Source of the DNA: Lepidostoma basale
Lineage: Eukaryota > Arthropoda > Insecta > Trichoptera > Lepidostomatidae
Assembly (NCBI GenBank): GCA_022606425.2
Contig: JAHDVF020000578.1
Coordinates: 124,001-188,000 of the forward strand
Direction of reading: 5' to 3'
DNA: 64,000 nucleotides
In this document: positions 19,586-29,160 of the stretch, in pieces
How the letters are laid out: the number at the start of each line of letters is the position of its first letter
Numbering within the stretch: position 1 is the stretch's first letter
Notes under the pieces: generated by a model
The model's input: only the letters and a program-made list of their open reading frames with translations
Told to the model about the DNA's origin: nothing
Database searches by the model: none
Program-made: the position numbers and the translations under genes

Positions 19586-20601
19586 AAAATTCATAATAAT
19601 AATAAATAATGTAATTATATTGTTACTGTTAAGTCGCGATATTTTTGCCAAAATTGTTTGACATTTGACAGCTGTCAGATCGATGGACCCAGAGTTATAA
19701 ACTTAACTTTACGGCTTAATAAACATAGATTCGAGACGGCATTGGTATTTTAGATAGCTTTGTTGCAATTTCAAGCATATAACACCACTGACTTAAAACA
19801 ATGTAAATTTCAGTTTAGCAGATAAAATGTTAGCAGATTGCAGCCTACATCAAACATAAATAAATATTGTTGTCGATTCGGTATTGTTTTTGTATTCAAT
19901 AACAATTAGTCACGCGGTACATTTACACTTATTCGTAACAACGCTATGTATATTCCGCCCACTTTGCAAAACAAATTAATTTGTACGCGTGGATAAAGTC
20001 ATGTTCAAGGTAGTCCAGTTTAAATGCTGTATGGCTCTCGATCAGGTGAGATTCGGGTGACCATACAGCACACGCTGCACGGAATTTGAATGTATTCTAT
20101 ACAAATAGATAAACTTGTAAATGAGATAATTTTACATTCTTATTTTTTATTACTATTTATACTATTGAAACAAACTAACAATTTTATAATGAAATTTGAA
20201 AATGCATTTGTTTTTTGGGATGGCGTCTATCTTTTCACGTTTGATTTTGTTGAAAAAAATGTATTGAAAAAAACAGAATGTTTAAACGAATTCACAATTG
20301 TAAATTAAATACAAAATAATGGAGAATTTTAAGATATAAAAATATATATAATTTCAACAAAAAGCTTACACAATTCATGTTCAATAGAAATCAACGATAT
20401 TAACGATTTAATAATAGGTACTATTAGATATATTTAACATTAATGAAATAAATATAATATTATTATGACTCCTCACTGTCTGAAACTTACAAACTCTCAC
20501 TGTTAGAAACTTTAAAACCCTCACTGACAGAAACTTATAAACCGTCACTATCAAAAACTTAAAAATGTGTTTTTTATAAATAAGATAATTTTTGTTATTT
20601 T
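19586..20601. other. AT-rich stretch with small hairpin
   Basis: Includes TTTGACAGCTGTCAGA near 19,670 and a hairpin with GCTGTATGG ... CCATACAGC at 20,027-20,070. Before the hairpin an ATG frame of 15 codons runs into CAG-GTGAGA, a possible but weak first exon. Near 20,475 ACTCCTCACTGTCTGAAACT recurs three times as an imperfect tandem. Confidence 0.35.
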
Positions 20602-21051
20602 TAACTAACTAACTAACGTACCATCACGCCGTCTCCCCGGAGGGGTAGGCAGAAAGAATGGAACGCCACACTGTTCTGCCCTGACATACGTCTCTCGATT
20701 CCTCTACATTCATACATCTTGTCATGCACGCACGTCGATTTTTCCGACGTCTCACGTGACCGACATTCAATATTTGATTGATTTGATCGTGCCACGTTTT
20801 CCTCGGCCTTCCTCTATTTCTAGCTCCGTTCACGCCGTTTACATATACCTTCTTTACCATTCTGTCTTCGCTCATTCTTTCCATGTGTTCAAACCATCTT
20901 AATGACCCTTTCCTTATTTTGTTCATAACACTTTCATTCGCTCCACATTCACTTCTTATACTTGCATTTGTCACTCTATCATAAACAGATTTGCCACACA
21001 TCCGTCTGAGAGATCTCATTTCTACTGCATTTATTCTACTTTCATCCTTCT
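20602..21051 (-). mobile_element. LINE-A2 3' fragment, young copy
   Basis: An uninterrupted minus-strand frame of 131 codons: MRSLRRMCGKSVYDRVTNAS, IRSECGANESVMNKIRKGSL, RWFEHMERMSEDRMVKKVYV, NGVNGARNRGRPRKTWHDQI ... WRSILSAYPSGETA. It differs from the 62.25-62.65 kb copy at about seven residues. The 5' end is cut sharply at 21,051 by an inverted-repeat element. Confidence 0.92.
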
Positions 21052-21322
21052 TCAGATCTGATATGTCCAGTTGTTGTGTGTGCCTGTTTACTTGTACCTA
21101 TAATTGAGATCAAATATGTATTGTTCATTATAGGCAATTTTTATAATTTCATTTTGTTGTCTTTAAATAATAAAAATAAAAATACAAAAAATGTGTATTT
21201 TTATTATTTAAAGACAACAAAATGAAATTATAAAAATTGCCTATAATGAACAATACATATTTGATCTCAATTATAGGAACAAGTAAACAGGCACACACAA
21301 CAACTGGACATATCAGATCTGA
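21052..21322. repeat. Near-perfect inverted repeat (about 130-bp arms)
   Basis: Arms 21,052-21,187 and 21,190-21,322 are nearly perfect complements, starting TCAGATCTGATATGTCCAG, with almost no spacer. LINE-A2 sequence ends where it begins and does not resume after it. Such an intact palindrome implies recent origin. Confidence 0.92.
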
Positions 21323-21514
21323 CCAAATTTGAGACCTTGAAAATAGTACATTGAGTGATCATGGAAGATACAACAGACCTTAAAACTAATAAAAACTAAA
21401 GGTACAGAGACACTGGACTAGAAACTGTAACAGATATCACTTACCGAATGCACGTACAAATACAGGACAAACATGGATACTGTACAACTGACTGAAACTC
21501 TATAACGACCGTTC

Positions 21515-21732
21515 ATTAACATGGCCAAGTGGCAAGAGGTATGACTGTCACACCGAAGGTAGTGTGATTGTCACACTGTCTTTGGTCTGGTGTACAATTT
21601 ACGTGACAATAAATAGCGATAGATTAGTTACCTATCACATGCCATGATCATCAATATGATAGCTATATCCTTTAATCGATTTAGCTCGCGCTGTAATGAT
21701 GTAAAGAACGATTCAACAAAAGAAAAACTTAA
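21515..21732 (+). mobile_element. SINE-1 copy with broken head
   Basis: CATGGCCAAGTGGCAAGAG keeps the A box, but about 35 bp including the B box are deleted. The body GTGTGATTGTCACACTGTC to GATTCAACAAAAG is complete. It could not be transcribed from its own internal promoter. Confidence 0.85.
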
Positions 21733-21734
21733 AA

Positions 21735-22076
21735 GATGTAAATACCAATGTGTTCCTTGGGTTTTCCAATAAAATGAAATAATAATAAAATAACAGGGTT
21801 CCCGTAAAGAAATTTTAATCTTCACACTTCTGATATTAGATTATTTTAACGATCAGTTTACCGACCACTGGCTTAGCCAAACTGAGTTTAGGGTCCTCGA
21901 TTTTTTTACCGCTTGGATACCCCACACTTTAATTGATCCGTCACTGTGTTTATTAACTATGAAGTGAGATTATTATATTGATATACGTCAATTAGAATGT
22001 TTACAAACAACTATAATATAATATGTAAATAAATATTTAGAATATATAATAATAATAAATTGGACGTGCGTAAATT
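21735..22076. other. AT-rich stretch
   Basis: Nothing recognised. Confidence 0.3.
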
Positions 22077-22079
22077 GGA

Positions 22080-22224
22080 CGTAAAATCGACGTGCGTGTA
22101 TGACTCGATGTATGAATGTGGAGGAAGCTAGAGAGGTGTGCCAGGATAGAGAAGTGTGGCGGTCCATTCTCTCTGCCTACCCCTGCGGGGAAACGGCGTG
22201 ATGGTTTTGTTTTTTTTGTTTTTT
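22080..22224 (+). mobile_element. LINE-A1 3' end
   Basis: Only RACMTRCMNVEEAREVCQDR to the stop and TGATGGTTTTG tail remain; the last 40 codons are intact. Confidence 0.88.
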
Positions 22225-22234
22225 ATAATAAATT

Positions 22235-22335
22235 GGATAATTTATAAAGCGCCATTTTTATGAATTGCTCATCTCAAGGGCGCTGTAGAAGATGCTCCGT
22301 TTTATCAACTAGATAATGATAATAATAATATTGTT
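22235..22335 (-). repeat. CR1/L2-like 3' end with (AAT)n
   Basis: AAAGCGCCATTTTTATGAAT, CTCATCTCAAGGGCGC and (AATAAT)n. Complementary in type to 17.05 kb. Confidence 0.5.
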
Positions 22336-22451
22336 AAAAAATATATATAAACATATTTAGTATGAGGGCTGCACCTGACGAAATCGATCAGAATGATATA
22401 ACTTAACTCTTCATTTCATGTTTTTATTTTTATTTTTCCGAAAACAATATT

Positions 22452-22995
22452 TTTCTAATCAAATCAAATCAGTTTATTTCATTAATAGACATTACAAAAT
22501 TAATTTTTAAGGCATCCATAGAGAACAGGTAAAATAATTTATTGTGTATAGTATACTACCAGAAACGCATGAGAGATGGTTCAACATTAAAGGCGGGCCA
22601 CACTGTTATAAACAAGCTCTCCACAACGGTCTCCACCAACGGTTCTAAACTGTGTAGACACTTGTTTGAAACCAAAATTCGTTTGACCTTTAACAAACTT
22701 CGTGGACGGACGCGCGTTTAAACACGCATTCCACGTGTTTAGAGCTTGTTTAAAAACCAAGTGTGGACGCTAAACCAACCGCGGGCTCCACAGCTCCCCA
22801 TCAAGGTCACCCCTGTGGAGAGTTTGTTTCAAACAGTGTGGCCCGCCTTTTAGGAAGACAGAACTGAACGTACTTTCACTAATATGAAGGACGTCGATCT
22901 CCGAGGAGACCGCGTTCAGCAAATTAATTGCTCTTCCCATCGGTGTCACCAGAGGCAGGTTGCTTAATATCTTTTGCAAAACAGCCCCCAAAAAA
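22452..22995 (-). mobile_element. LINE-E 3' end interrupted by a MITE
   Basis: AATCAAATCAAATCAG tail, TTATTTCATTAATAGAC, then GCATGAGAGATGGTTCAAC. After the MITE the minus strand encodes VTPMGRAINLLNAVSSEIDV and LHISESTFSSVFL, the C-terminus VRAIKLLNEISSEIDVFHIS of CR1/Jockey-like ORF2. Related copies: 32.7, 36.9, 38.4, 50.7 and 53.0 kb. Confidence 0.85.
22590..22849. mobile_element. Harbinger-like MITE, complete, with TTA target duplication
   Basis: 260 bp with terminal inverted repeats AAGGCGGGCCACACTGTT on both ends, continuing imperfectly for about 36 bp (AACAAGCTCTCCACA versus AACAAACTCTCCACA). It is flanked by TTA on both sides (22,587-22,589 and 22,850-22,852). Without it the host LINE reads GACATTAGGAAGAC, as in the uninterrupted copies at 38.5 and 53.1 kb. 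A TWA duplication is the hallmark of PIF/Harbinger elements. No protein is encoded. Confidence 0.9.
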
Positions 22996-23118
22996 GATGG
23001 GCTGACGGCCTAATTTCAGTCGAGGTAGAAGATGGATGAGAGTCGCACAGGATAGATACAAATGGAGAACGTTTGAAGAGGCCTACATCCAGCAGTGGAG
23101 AGACGGCTAAAGAAGAAG
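22996..23118 (+). mobile_element. LINE-B2 3' end
   Basis: GWMRVAQDRYKWRTFEEAYI then QQWRDG, a stop and AAGAAGAAG. Its 5' end touches the LINE-E copy. Confidence 0.78.
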
Positions 23119-23164
23119 AAGGTTTATTGAAATCTCTTGACGGAAGTTCATTTAGGAAGTTCAG

Positions 23165-23312
23165 TAATAATGAAATAAGCGATATTTTTTATTAACTACA
23201 TCTTCATTTCGACAGCGAGCGGTTTCGACAGGCCATCTGGCAACTAGACCAGTCCGTATATGCTAGCTAGTCTGACAAAACCGGTCGCTGTAGAAATAAA
23301 GACAATAAGTGG
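23165..23312. repeat. Inverted repeat with CAGCGA..GGTTT hammerhead-like box
   Basis: TTCATTTCGACAGCGAGCGG and TTTCGACAGG on the left face AAAACCGGTCGCTGTAGAAA on the right. 44.25-44.37 kb has the same organisation. The boxes have the AAACCGGTC-type stem III and cleavage site of the CCGG hammerhead group, but the CUGANGA side is degenerate. Confidence 0.55.
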
Positions 23313-23317
23313 AAGTA

Positions 23318-23530
23318 GTTCTTCTTCTCCTTCTTCTTCTTCAGCCCGTATTGACCGTCCACTCCTGGGCGTAGGCTTCCTATCGCATTTTCCATTCTCT
23401 TCTATTCTGAGCGATCCGCATCCAGGCACTTCCCGCACTTCTCCGGATATCGTCGCGCCAACGCAACTGTGGGCGCCCAACTCCACGCTTTGCCGTCCTT
23501 AGCCACCAGCACAGCAGTCGCCTTGTCCAC
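23318..23530 (-). mobile_element. LINE-B-like 3' end
   Basis: (TTC)n tail followed by minus-strand sequence with WRDDIRRSAGSAWMRIAQNR-like residues. An 80-residue minus frame reads through SCVGATISGEVREVPGCGSL in another phase, so it is frameshifted. Confidence 0.6.
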
Positions 23531-23537
23531 TTGCATG

Positions 23538-23737
23538 GACTTGGCACTTGGACAATGCCAGCATTGAATCTGTCAGTGAATAAATTTATTGGTCACAAAA
23601 TACAGCTTGGACGAGATAACCAGACATCAGACCTGAATAGAAGAGTCGGACTAAGCTGGGCAGCATTCAAAAATCTTGGTCACATTTTGAAAAATCCGAA
23701 AATACCCATCAACCTGAAAAGGAGAGGAAGTAGTTAA
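23538..23737 (+). mobile_element. LINE-B reverse transcriptase fragment
   Basis: GHKIQLGRDNQTSDLNRRVG, LSWAAFKNLGHILKNPKIPI, NLKRRG. It aligns with the thumb-region block at 19.5 and 32.6 kb but on the opposite strand to the preceding fragment, so two LINE-B pieces lie in opposite directions. Confidence 0.75.
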
Positions 23738-23740
23738 TAA

Positions 23741-24145
23741 AATAATATTAGTAGATTTACGGTTTGTAACAAATTTGCTGCACCATGGAATGAAGGGTTA
23801 TACTTGGTAATATTCAGTTGCATTGTACGCAAATGCAATAAATATTTGTGTATCGAAAGTATTTATTTTGCCGCATCAGCCGCGATATGTTTTAGATATT
23901 ATTTCTTAAATTGCTGACCACAGAGATACGTATGACAATGCTCACACGTCATACAAGCGAATTTATTTTACCAACATCCAAGATGGCGAACATTAAAACC
24001 TTTCATGATTTACTATTATTTGTGTTTATGACACTCTAAATTCTGTGTGGTGTGAGTTTTTATGTGTGATCAACATCAAAATAAAATATTTCTAGCGTAG
24101 TTATGGAGACGCACTTAAGTCAAAGAGAAAATTAAGATAATGAAC
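23741..24145. other. Unassigned stretch
   Basis: No recognised element. AAGATGGCGAAC near 23,980 is a YY1-like word but isolated. Confidence 0.3.
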
Positions 24146-24200
24146 AACCAGAAGATGGCAGCTAGCTGCCGAAACCGGTTGAAGCCATAAACACAAATAA
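24146..24200 (+). repeat. Degenerate hammerhead-like motif (CCGG type)
   Basis: CAACCAGAAGAT, perfect hairpin GGCAGCTAGCTGCC, GAAA, CCGG, TTG. Same order as a hammerhead but with A for U4. CAACC and GGTTG could also pair outside the core. The hairpin is intact, so structure is kept even though the core deviates. Confidence 0.5.
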
Positions 24201-24284
24201 AATTTAATTAAATATTTATTAAAAAAAAAAAATTATATTAATTTTCATTATTTACAATGAAATTTTAAATAAATACATATATTT

Positions 24285-24925
24285 TTTAAGCTAACTAACT
24301 AATTAACCATCACGCCGTCTCCCCGAAGGGATAGGAAGAAAGAATGGACTGCCACACTTTTCTTTCCTGACATATTTCACTCGCTTTCTCAACATTCATA
24401 CATCGTATCATGCACGCGCGTCGATTTCTCTGACTCCTCACATGGCCGACATTCAATATTTGATTTATTTGATCGTGCCACGTTTTCCTCGGTCTTCCTC
24501 TAGTTCTGGTTCCATTTACATCATTAACATATAATTTTTTTACCATTCTTTCTTCATTCATTCTTTCCATATGTCCAAACCATCTTAATGATCCTTTCAT
24601 TATTTTGTTCATGACACCATCATTCGGACCGCATTCACTTCTTATATTTTCATTCGACACTTTATCATACACAGAGTATCACACATTCGTCTAAGAGATC
24701 TCATTTCTACTGCATTTATTCTACTTTCATCCTTCTTTTGCCAGTTCCATGCTTCGCTTCCATACATAAGGGTCGGTAGAAGAACACCATTGTGCACTGC
24801 CATTCTAGCTTTTTTGGATAGGTTTTTGTTTGCGATGACAACTTTAAGTGCACCATTCACTTTGTTGCTTGCCCCAACCGTTCTTTCAAATTCACTTATA
24901 TTTTTTAGCAAATTACAAATTGTCT
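24285..24925 (-). mobile_element. LINE-A2 3' fragment, frame with one shift
   Basis: Minus strand from SEFERTVGASNKVNGALKVV, IANKNLSKKARMAVHNGVLL, MYGSEAWNWQKKDESRINAV to a one-base loss at RRMCD/YSVYD, then NENIRSECGPNDGVMNKIMK ... ILSSYPFGETA and the (TTAG)n tail. It belongs to the YSVYDRVSNENIRSECGAND variant of A2, together with the copies at 41.5 and 42.2 kb. Confidence 0.92.
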
Positions 24926-24989
24926 AAAATTGTTTTTTCAACGATGTAGGTATAATAGTTAAAATAAATACATTCTGATGTTGAGTGAA

Positions 24990-25672
24990 ATATTTCCGTG
25001 GTCACCTCTCTAGATTCCTCCACATTCATACCCCAAGTCATATACGCATGTCGATTCTTCAGACTTTTAATGTGCCATGTTTTCATCGGTTTTTCTCGAC
25101 TCCGTTCTCCATTCACATAATTAACGTATTATTATTATTATTGTTGTTTTGTTGAATCGCTCTTTACATCATGACAGCATGAGCCTAATCGATATAAAGG
25201 GTATTATAGCTATCATAATGATTCTCATGACATGTGATAGGTAGCTAATCTATCGCCATTTTATTTTCACGTAAATTCTACACCAGACTAAAGGACAGTG
25301 TGACAATCACACTGCCCTCGCCGGGAATCTAACCCGGAACCTTCGGGGTGGCAGTCAATGCACTTATCACTCAGCCACGAAGGTCGTCATATATACTTTC
25401 TTAACCATTCTTTCTTCATCCATGCGCTCCATTTATCTGAACTAACTTAGTAATCCTTTAATAATTTTGTTCTTAATACTTTCTTCTACTCTACATTCCT
25501 TCCTTATATCAGCATTTGAAATTCGGTCATACATCGTTCTACCACAGGCACATCTTAGGGACCTCATTTCTACCGCATTTATTCTGCTTTTAATCTTCTT
25601 TTGCCTGTTCGATGCTTCGCTTCCAAACACAAGGGTTGGAACCAGAACTGTGAACCAGATTGTGAACGAATA
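24990..25672 (-). mobile_element. LINE-A1 fragment split by SINE-1
   Basis: 25,390-25,672 encodes (minus) MFGSEASNRQKKIKSRINAV, RTMYDRISNADIRKECRVEE. 24,990-25,130 continues with NGERSREKPMKTWHIKSLKN and TWGMNVEESREVT. A SINE-1 lies between, splitting the word AACGTATACTTTC. The 3' tail is missing. Confidence 0.88.
25131..25389 (-). mobile_element. SINE-1, complete minus-strand copy nested in LINE-A1
   Basis: (ATT)n tail on the left, GAATCGCTCTTTACATC, body, then GAACCTTCGGGGTGGCAGTC and GAGTGATAAGTGC (A box CTCAGCCACGAAGG on this strand). Head and tail are both present. Its position inside a LINE-A1 shows it inserted later. Confidence 0.92.
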
Positions 25673-25699
25673 TTAAAATTTTCAAAACTGTTATATTAA

Positions 25700-25990
25700 T
25701 CTTCTTCTTTCTGTGTCTTGTCAGGTCTCTTTAACGTTGACTATCACCTTCATAGTGATGACCCGGGGAAAGATATCCAGAGTGGTATCCCCTTGCCTTC
25801 TCTTGAGGATTTTCTGTCGGGGTTACCTTCCCTTAGCTGAGTGAATCCAGTTTTATGGCGCTGGAAGCTCGCCATTCGTCCTCTCTCTATCTGCTATGGC
25901 ACTAAGTAATATGTACCACATTGCCCGGGGTTCGCGGGGTCTTTAAAAAGACCTCTCATGGACGCTAGAGAGTTGGACGTAAATGCAATA
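25700..25990 (-). repeat. Unclassified repeat with TTCTTC tail
   Basis: ATCTTCTTCTTTC, then a GC-richer body (GATGACCCGGGGAAAG, GGGGTTACCTTCCCTTAGC, GCCCGGGGTTCGCGGGG). The tail suggests another RTE-like LINE or its SINE on the minus strand, but no protein was recognised. Confidence 0.4.
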
Positions 25991-26375
25991 TGGCGCCTTA
26001 CGACATTTTTTAGAGGCATACTTTCCAACAAAATATACCCGTCGTAGCCCTACTACCCTTTTGAACCCCATTATAAATTGTAAATACCTATGACGTTAGC
26101 GTGGAACATCAAAACATACCAGTAGTACACATACAAAGGTCTGACGTTAAGGGGTCAAAGTTTTCTCTAGCATTAAAAGCATTTTCCTATTAAACTTTGA
26201 TCTTTTATTATTACGAATAATGATGTCCGAGGTGATAATTTGGTTTTGTTAGTGGGTAAATAACATAGTTAGCCAGATAAGATAATTACATTGAATTTAG
26301 AAACACGTATTTGCACGTGAATACTTTGAATCTACACAGGTAACAATATATTTAAAAAAATACTAACTCCAAGGA
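25991..26375. other. AT-rich stretch
   Basis: Nothing recognised. Confidence 0.3.
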
Positions 26376-26376
26376 T

Positions 26377-26455
26377 GTTTATTATTATTATTATTATTAT
26401 TTTGTTGAAAAAACTCTTTACATCATTACAGCGCGAGCCAAATTGATGTAAAGTC
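26377..26455 (-). mobile_element. SINE-1 3' end fragment
   Basis: (ATT)n, TTTGTTGAAAAAACTCTTT, ACAGCGCGAGCCAAAT, GATGTAAAG. Only the last 75 bp. A twin lies 190 bp on. Confidence 0.8.
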
Positions 26456-26564
26456 TGTGGAAAATGTAGAAGTGTGCATATTAACACTCGATTACAATTT
26501 AAATATCTCTACAGAACTCACTGTACAAGATTGTTTTCGTAGGTCTTAGTAAAGGTGAAAGAAT

Positions 26565-26636
26565 TATTGTTATTATTATTTTGTTGAAAAAACTCCTTAC
26601 ATCATTACAGCGCGAGCCAAATCGCTGTAAAGGGTG
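26565..26636 (-). mobile_element. SINE-1 3' end fragment, second
   Basis: Same piece as at 26.38 kb with slightly different bases (CTCCTTACATC, CGCTGTAAAG). Shared TTGAAAAAACTC differs from the TTGAATCGCTC of full copies, so the two derive from one subfamily or from a local duplication. Confidence 0.8.
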
Positions 26637-26689
26637 AAAAAAAAAGAATATCCAAGGAAATATTCGACTACATAGAACCTTATGAATAG

Positions 26690-27066
26690 GAATATGCCTG
26701 TTATTTCCTTGCTGCCTTTATCGTAAGGGTATTCACGAATTCGCCATAATTGCATCCAAAGAGGTCTATCTCTTTTGCAACCTCATTTAAAAGACGAATC
26801 GCTTTCAATACAGGAAAACTTCGAAGGACCTCTGTGCGGCAATTTGAGGCATAAAATAATATATGCCCCCTTGCTCTGCTATAACTGTGGGAAACGTATA
26901 GATTTAGTTCTCTCAGTATTCCTGGATTGTAAATACCCCCGGATAATAGTTTAAAAAAATGCTTTCCTGGAAAGATCATTCGACGAGTTTCAAGAGTGTT
27001 CCAACATTCCTGGGAGAAATAGTGAGGGGTACAAAAAACCCGGGTTTTTGACGCATACTCTCTCAT
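26690..27066 (-). mobile_element. CR1/Jockey-like LINE C-terminal fragment (E relative)
   Basis: Minus frame of 121 codons: LETRRMIFPGKHFFKLLSGG, IYNPGILRELNLYVSHSYSR, ARGHILFYASNCRTEVLRSF, PVLKAIRLLNEVAKEIDLFG. The pattern LFxLxxGxxxxPxLLxxLxLxVPxxxxR with VxAIxLLNExxxEIDxF is that of the LINE-E C-terminus, but diverged. The frame is open, unlike most LINE-E copies. Confidence 0.8.
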
Positions 27067-28480
27067 TTTTATAGTTTTATGCTTAAATACTCAAAAATGA
27101 AGTTTCGTATTATTTGAACTATGAAAATGAAATGAAAATGACTAATGAAAGATATCAAAACTTTCACAGCGTGTGTCGCTTGGACAACGGTTAGTCTCAA
27201 ACATAATGCTCGTTTTATCCAATACTGTTTAACTTTATATAAACGAGTGCATTTTTTATTATTAATTATAGAAGCAGTGAACAATACAGCTGAAATTGCT
27301 ATAAATTTGATATAAAACTTTTATGCTCTGATTACAGTAGAAGAATAAATAACAATATTTGGTTCGAAATTTGAAATTATAATTATTTTATCACATACAT
27401 ATGAATGAAAACGCAATGTTCAAGAAACAATAAACAAATGGAAATTTTGAGTAAATTTAGAATTTTCATTTTTTAAAACATGCAACATGTTTTTGCTCGA
27501 ACTGACTGCCTTAAAAATAACATGAAAATTAGATTTTTTCAAAAGCATGTTACGCGCTCCTTATGTTAGTGGGTTAATAAATATCGCCTGAGAGTCCAGA
27601 GGGATCCGTTCCTCTGGACTCTCGGGACCTCCGGGTTCACAGAGATCCACAGAGGTGATGAAAAGCCATGATCTATTTACAGTACGGGATAAGTTATCCT
27701 GTAAAATTTATATTTCTATACAGAGTATTTACATTAAAATATAATAAATTTAGACGGTATTCGTATCGGATTAGGTATTTTTTTTGCTCATAAAAGAGAC
27801 ACCCTGACCTACGTATACTTATATCTTCATAAATATTTAATCAATTGATCCGTTAATATAAAAGAAGGCTATCGAAATTAGTATTATTAAAGGACAAGGA
27901 GGGTGCCTGCACGTGTAGTATTACTATAACACCCGGTGCCTCTGGAAATAACACAACGGCCAAACCATTCACCACAAAGGCATGAGAAATACTAGATATA
28001 GGCTTATTTTAGAGCTACCTCTATAAATCAATAAAGCTTTCTTGCCATTGATATGACGATAAATGTTCTGAAAGAGTTAACATTTTTAATTACAGTTAAA
28101 ATTATTCGTACCTATTAAGCATATCAAAATTGTTTTTGACTTAATTTCTTACTTTTTATAGATAGAATAAATCACCAATACACTTAAATGTAAATTATAA
28201 TGACTGCAAAGTTATTTGTTCCAATTACTATTTTATCAACATAAGAAAAAACTTTTATGAGTACCCAATGTTTCCTTTGTTATATTGAATGTTGTTTATT
28301 GAAATTTCTTGGAATAAGTTCATTGTAAATATTTAATACAAAATATATTAAATTATTCTTTGAAACTGGTAGAATATTAAATAGATTTAACAATATATAA
28401 AATATATTTTACGAATACCTAATTATAATATCAAATTAATTAGTCTAAACACCATAGCTGCAATGTCAAAATGTTTGCAC
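27067..28480. other. AT-rich stretch with one strong hairpin
   Basis: Mostly featureless. At 27,588-27,626 GAGAGTCCAGAGG and CCTCTGGACTCTC flank eight bases, a perfect 13-bp stem. At 27,880-27,960 a GC-richer piece (GGACAAGGAGGGTGCCTGC, ACACCCGGTGCCTCTGG) has no assignable identity. Confidence 0.4.
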
Positions 28481-28520
28481 AATCATTTAGCAACAAGATG
28501 GCGTCCTAGGGAACTGTCAT

Positions 28521-29160
28521 TTGCGAGTTCTCTTTTATTTTCTACATTTCGATTATTGTTTAAGTACTCTTCGGAATATGAGATGGGTTAAGAATGTTCT
28601 GTTTACACGTATGTGCATCGTTGTGGGTGTTTTTCTGTTTTTATGGTGCTTCAAAATGGAAGAAATGTCACACGATGTACGCTGTCATACCCAAGTTGTG
28701 ATTCATACCCAAGTTGTGCTCCTGTCGCTCCTCGGACACCTTCGTCCCTTGATTCTCCTGCTGCCATCGATATCGCATCCTCCTGCTCCACCGCCCATCG
28801 CTATGGACCCACTGATTTACTTCAATGCCCCAGGCCCTACCTTTCCACATTCACCCTTTTCCCCATCCTATATTTCAACCTTATTACACCTCGGTCCCCA
28901 CCCAAGATCACCGATCAACATCCAAGACCAGTCTCGCCCCACTCGGCTCTCTACAGGTCAATATCGGACCAAACCCACCACTTCTTCCAAGAAACTTTCC
29001 TCTCGCAATCCTAGAATATATAACCTCAACACCCAAAAAATAAATTTTCAACACGCGGATTAGCAAGGCTGTTCTGACATCGAACAAAAACGCATTTGTT
29101 TACTGCAAACACTTCCACAGTCTGACGCTGACGTCATTACAGTATATGACTATATGTGGA
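28521..29160 (+). pseudogene. Proline-rich coding remnant, unknown
   Basis: One plus-strand frame runs 180 codons, ending INFQHAD-stop, and after the single stop continues in phase QGCSDIEQKRICLLQTLPQS, DADVITVYDYMWRKEEGSSQ. Its middle is Pro/Ser-rich (SHPPAPPPIAMDPL, FNAPGPTFPHSPFSPSYIST) with a basic segment (RTKPTTSSKKLSSRNPR). Two other frames are also open here because of the C-rich composition, so the phase is judged from protein character. HTQVV occurs twice in tandem (coding duplication near 28,690). It begins after CAACAAGATGGCGTCC. It may be a retrocopy of a host gene or a transposon ORF; I do not recognise it. Confidence 0.4.

Noticed and set aside
20000..20045. First coding exon MFKVVQFKCCMALDQ with donor GTGAGA
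   Set aside because: Only 15 codons, and the donor lies within a local hairpin (GCTGTATGG/CCATACAGC), so a small palindrome explains it better.
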